The notes under the pieces: generated by a model
What the model was told of the DNA's origin: nothing
What the model saw: only the letters and a program-made list of their open reading frames with translations
Databases searched by the model: none
Shown: positions 1 through 64,000 of the stretch, in pieces
Numbering within the stretch: position 1 is the first letter of the stretch
Layout of the letters: each line of letters starts with the position of its first letter
Made by a program: the position numbers and the translations under genes
Assembly: GCA_012295275.1 (NCBI GenBank)
Contig: CM022671.1
Span: forward strand, 18,898,956 to 18,962,955
Source of the DNA: Chrysomallon squamiferum
Lineage: Eukaryota; Mollusca; Gastropoda; Neomphalida; Peltospiridae
Direction: 5' to 3'
DNA length: 64,000 nt

Positions 1-116
1 CACGACAAACAAAAATGAACTTTAAAGCTAACAAACTTCAATCAGTGTGCGTTAACTTTGTTGTACCGTACACGGTACAGATGAAGAAAACAGTATTTTA
101 TGCAACATGACCAAGT

Positions 117-152
<36 letters not shown>

Positions 153-167
153 AGAGAGAGATATGTA

Positions 168-202
<35 letters not shown>
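117..202. repeat. Compound microsatellite (CA)n(GA)n(ATA)n
   Basis: About 16 CA units run into GA units to 161, then after a short break an ATA/ATAA run to about 202. Ordinary simple repeat in the promoter-proximal region. Confidence 0.95.
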
Positions 203-472
203 CGGAAGAACTTCAAAAAGCTATGAACTTTACAGTTTACTTCGACAGGTTCTGTCTTTCTAATGTCATAGAATATAAATTATATATACACTCCTCGTGC
301 CTTTTATTTTTATTTCTTATGTGCTACAATATCCTGTTTAACCATGAGATGCGACCTACATTATTTTTCGTACAATAAATTTATTTATTTCTGATAAATA
401 GATGTGACAACAGGGTCCTCGTCTAATTCTTTTTTGAATCAGCTACACATAGCGGAAGCGAAGTGATTATCA

Positions 473-480
473 TCACGTGA
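473..480. promoter_or_regulatory. Perfect palindromic E-box TCACGTGA
   Basis: The 8-bp palindrome TCACGTGA ends 15 bases before the A1 ATG, inside the short CpG-rich patch. It is the core recognised by MYC/MAX, USF and MiT/TFE bHLH-zip factors. A second CACGTG lies at 686-691 in the first intron. Function is inferred from motif and position only. Confidence 0.45.
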
Positions 481-495
481 CGAAGTACGGTCAAA

Positions 496-63520
<63,025 letters not shown>

Positions 63521-64000
63521 GTAAACATTTTGCTAGTGAATATCTGGCATAAATCCATTTTAATACAAGACCAAACATTCAATGTTATATTTACATTTTT
63601 ATAAGATAGGAATTCTCTGATTATCATTTAGTTACTTCACAATATATGAGATATATAGGTTATTGTATTTGTTTATCACCTTTATTCACTTTTTTCACCT
63701 ATGGCAGTATATTGTCATACTTTATTATTTTCAAAGGATGGTCTTCATTAACAAGTAATAATAATAATAATCATTATAATAATCATTATGATAAAGACAA
63801 CATTTATTTAATTTATAAAGCTATGTCACTTCATGGTTTATTCAGTAGCCACACTGAAATCCTATAACATTATTTAATAAGGAAAGAAAAAGTATAATAA
63901 TTAAAAACTGTGTTTTCTGATTATATTACACTCTTAATTTTAACATTTAAATAAATTTAAACTTATTTTTGTCTTTAACACTCCTATAAAACTTAATGAA
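63521..64000 (+). other. Intron 16, continues past window edge
   Basis: 480 bp of AT-rich sequence to the end of the window. No acceptor followed by the expected A-L-A-L-I-E-L coding sequence is present, so the next exon is outside. Confidence 0.85.

Larger units (their letters stand above)
1..495 (+). promoter_or_regulatory. Upstream region and probable promoter/5'UTR of first exon A1
   Basis: No coding exon is seen here. It contains an 18-bp palindrome (62-79), a compound CA/GA/ATA microsatellite (117-202) and, in the last 50 bases, a patch richer in CpG than the surrounding AT-rich DNA with a perfect TCACGTGA E-box. The transcription start cannot be placed from sequence. An in-frame TGA at 478-480 closes the reading frame upstream of the ATG, so this is non-coding leader or promoter. 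Confidence 0.5.

Overview
This is one stretch of an animal nuclear genome. It is very AT-rich and full of simple repeats: compound CA/GA, ATA, TTA and GA/CT tracts and long poly-T runs. It carries a single recognisable gene, on the + strand, split by large introns. Repeat style and intron size suggest a lophotrochozoan, perhaps a cephalopod mollusc. That placement is weak; the gene itself is certain.

The gene is an S-adenosylhomocysteine-hydrolase-like gene, the invertebrate counterpart of vertebrate AHCYL1 (IRBIT) and AHCYL2. It starts near the left edge and runs off the right edge. Sixteen coding exons can be joined in phase for the longest-spanning transcript, giving 462 codons without a stop. 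Roughly the last 68 residues of a ~530-residue protein lie beyond base 64000. The 5' half is sparse: short exons for the disordered regulatory N-terminus at 496, 15310, 20506 and 47850, separated by introns of up to 27 kb. The 3' half is compact: exons from 48819 to 63520 encode the SAHH-like fold, with NAD-binding G-Y-G-E-V-G-K-G and conserved equivalents of most AHCY catalytic residues. The AHCY 'G-H-P' catalytic histidine is missing, as in all AHCYL proteins.

Three alternative first exons are supported, each with its own ATG, an in-frame upstream stop and a donor of the right phase. A1 (496) and B1 (13787) both splice in phase 0 to the 33-nt exon at 15310. C1 (33991) ends in phase 1 and can splice straight to 47850, bypassing the exons at 15310 and 20506. 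C1 independently encodes an R-R-A-S start and the same four-serine, every-third-residue ladder as the canonical exon at 20506. It lacks that exon's PP1-docking-like I-K-F motif. A1+2+3 and C1 both contribute exactly 229 nt, so the two isoforms would have equal length. A much shorter candidate start (44174) also fits in phase but is weakly supported.

The non-coding sequence holds a ~226-bp intronic hairpin (18519-18744), several old tandem duplications, and two splice-site duplications: a seven-copy ~47-bp minisatellite derived from the 3' end of the exon at 57572, and a 40-bp duplication of the acceptor of the exon at 60615. Each offers an in-frame alternative splice. No tRNA, rRNA, CRISPR, intact transposon ORF or second gene was recognised.
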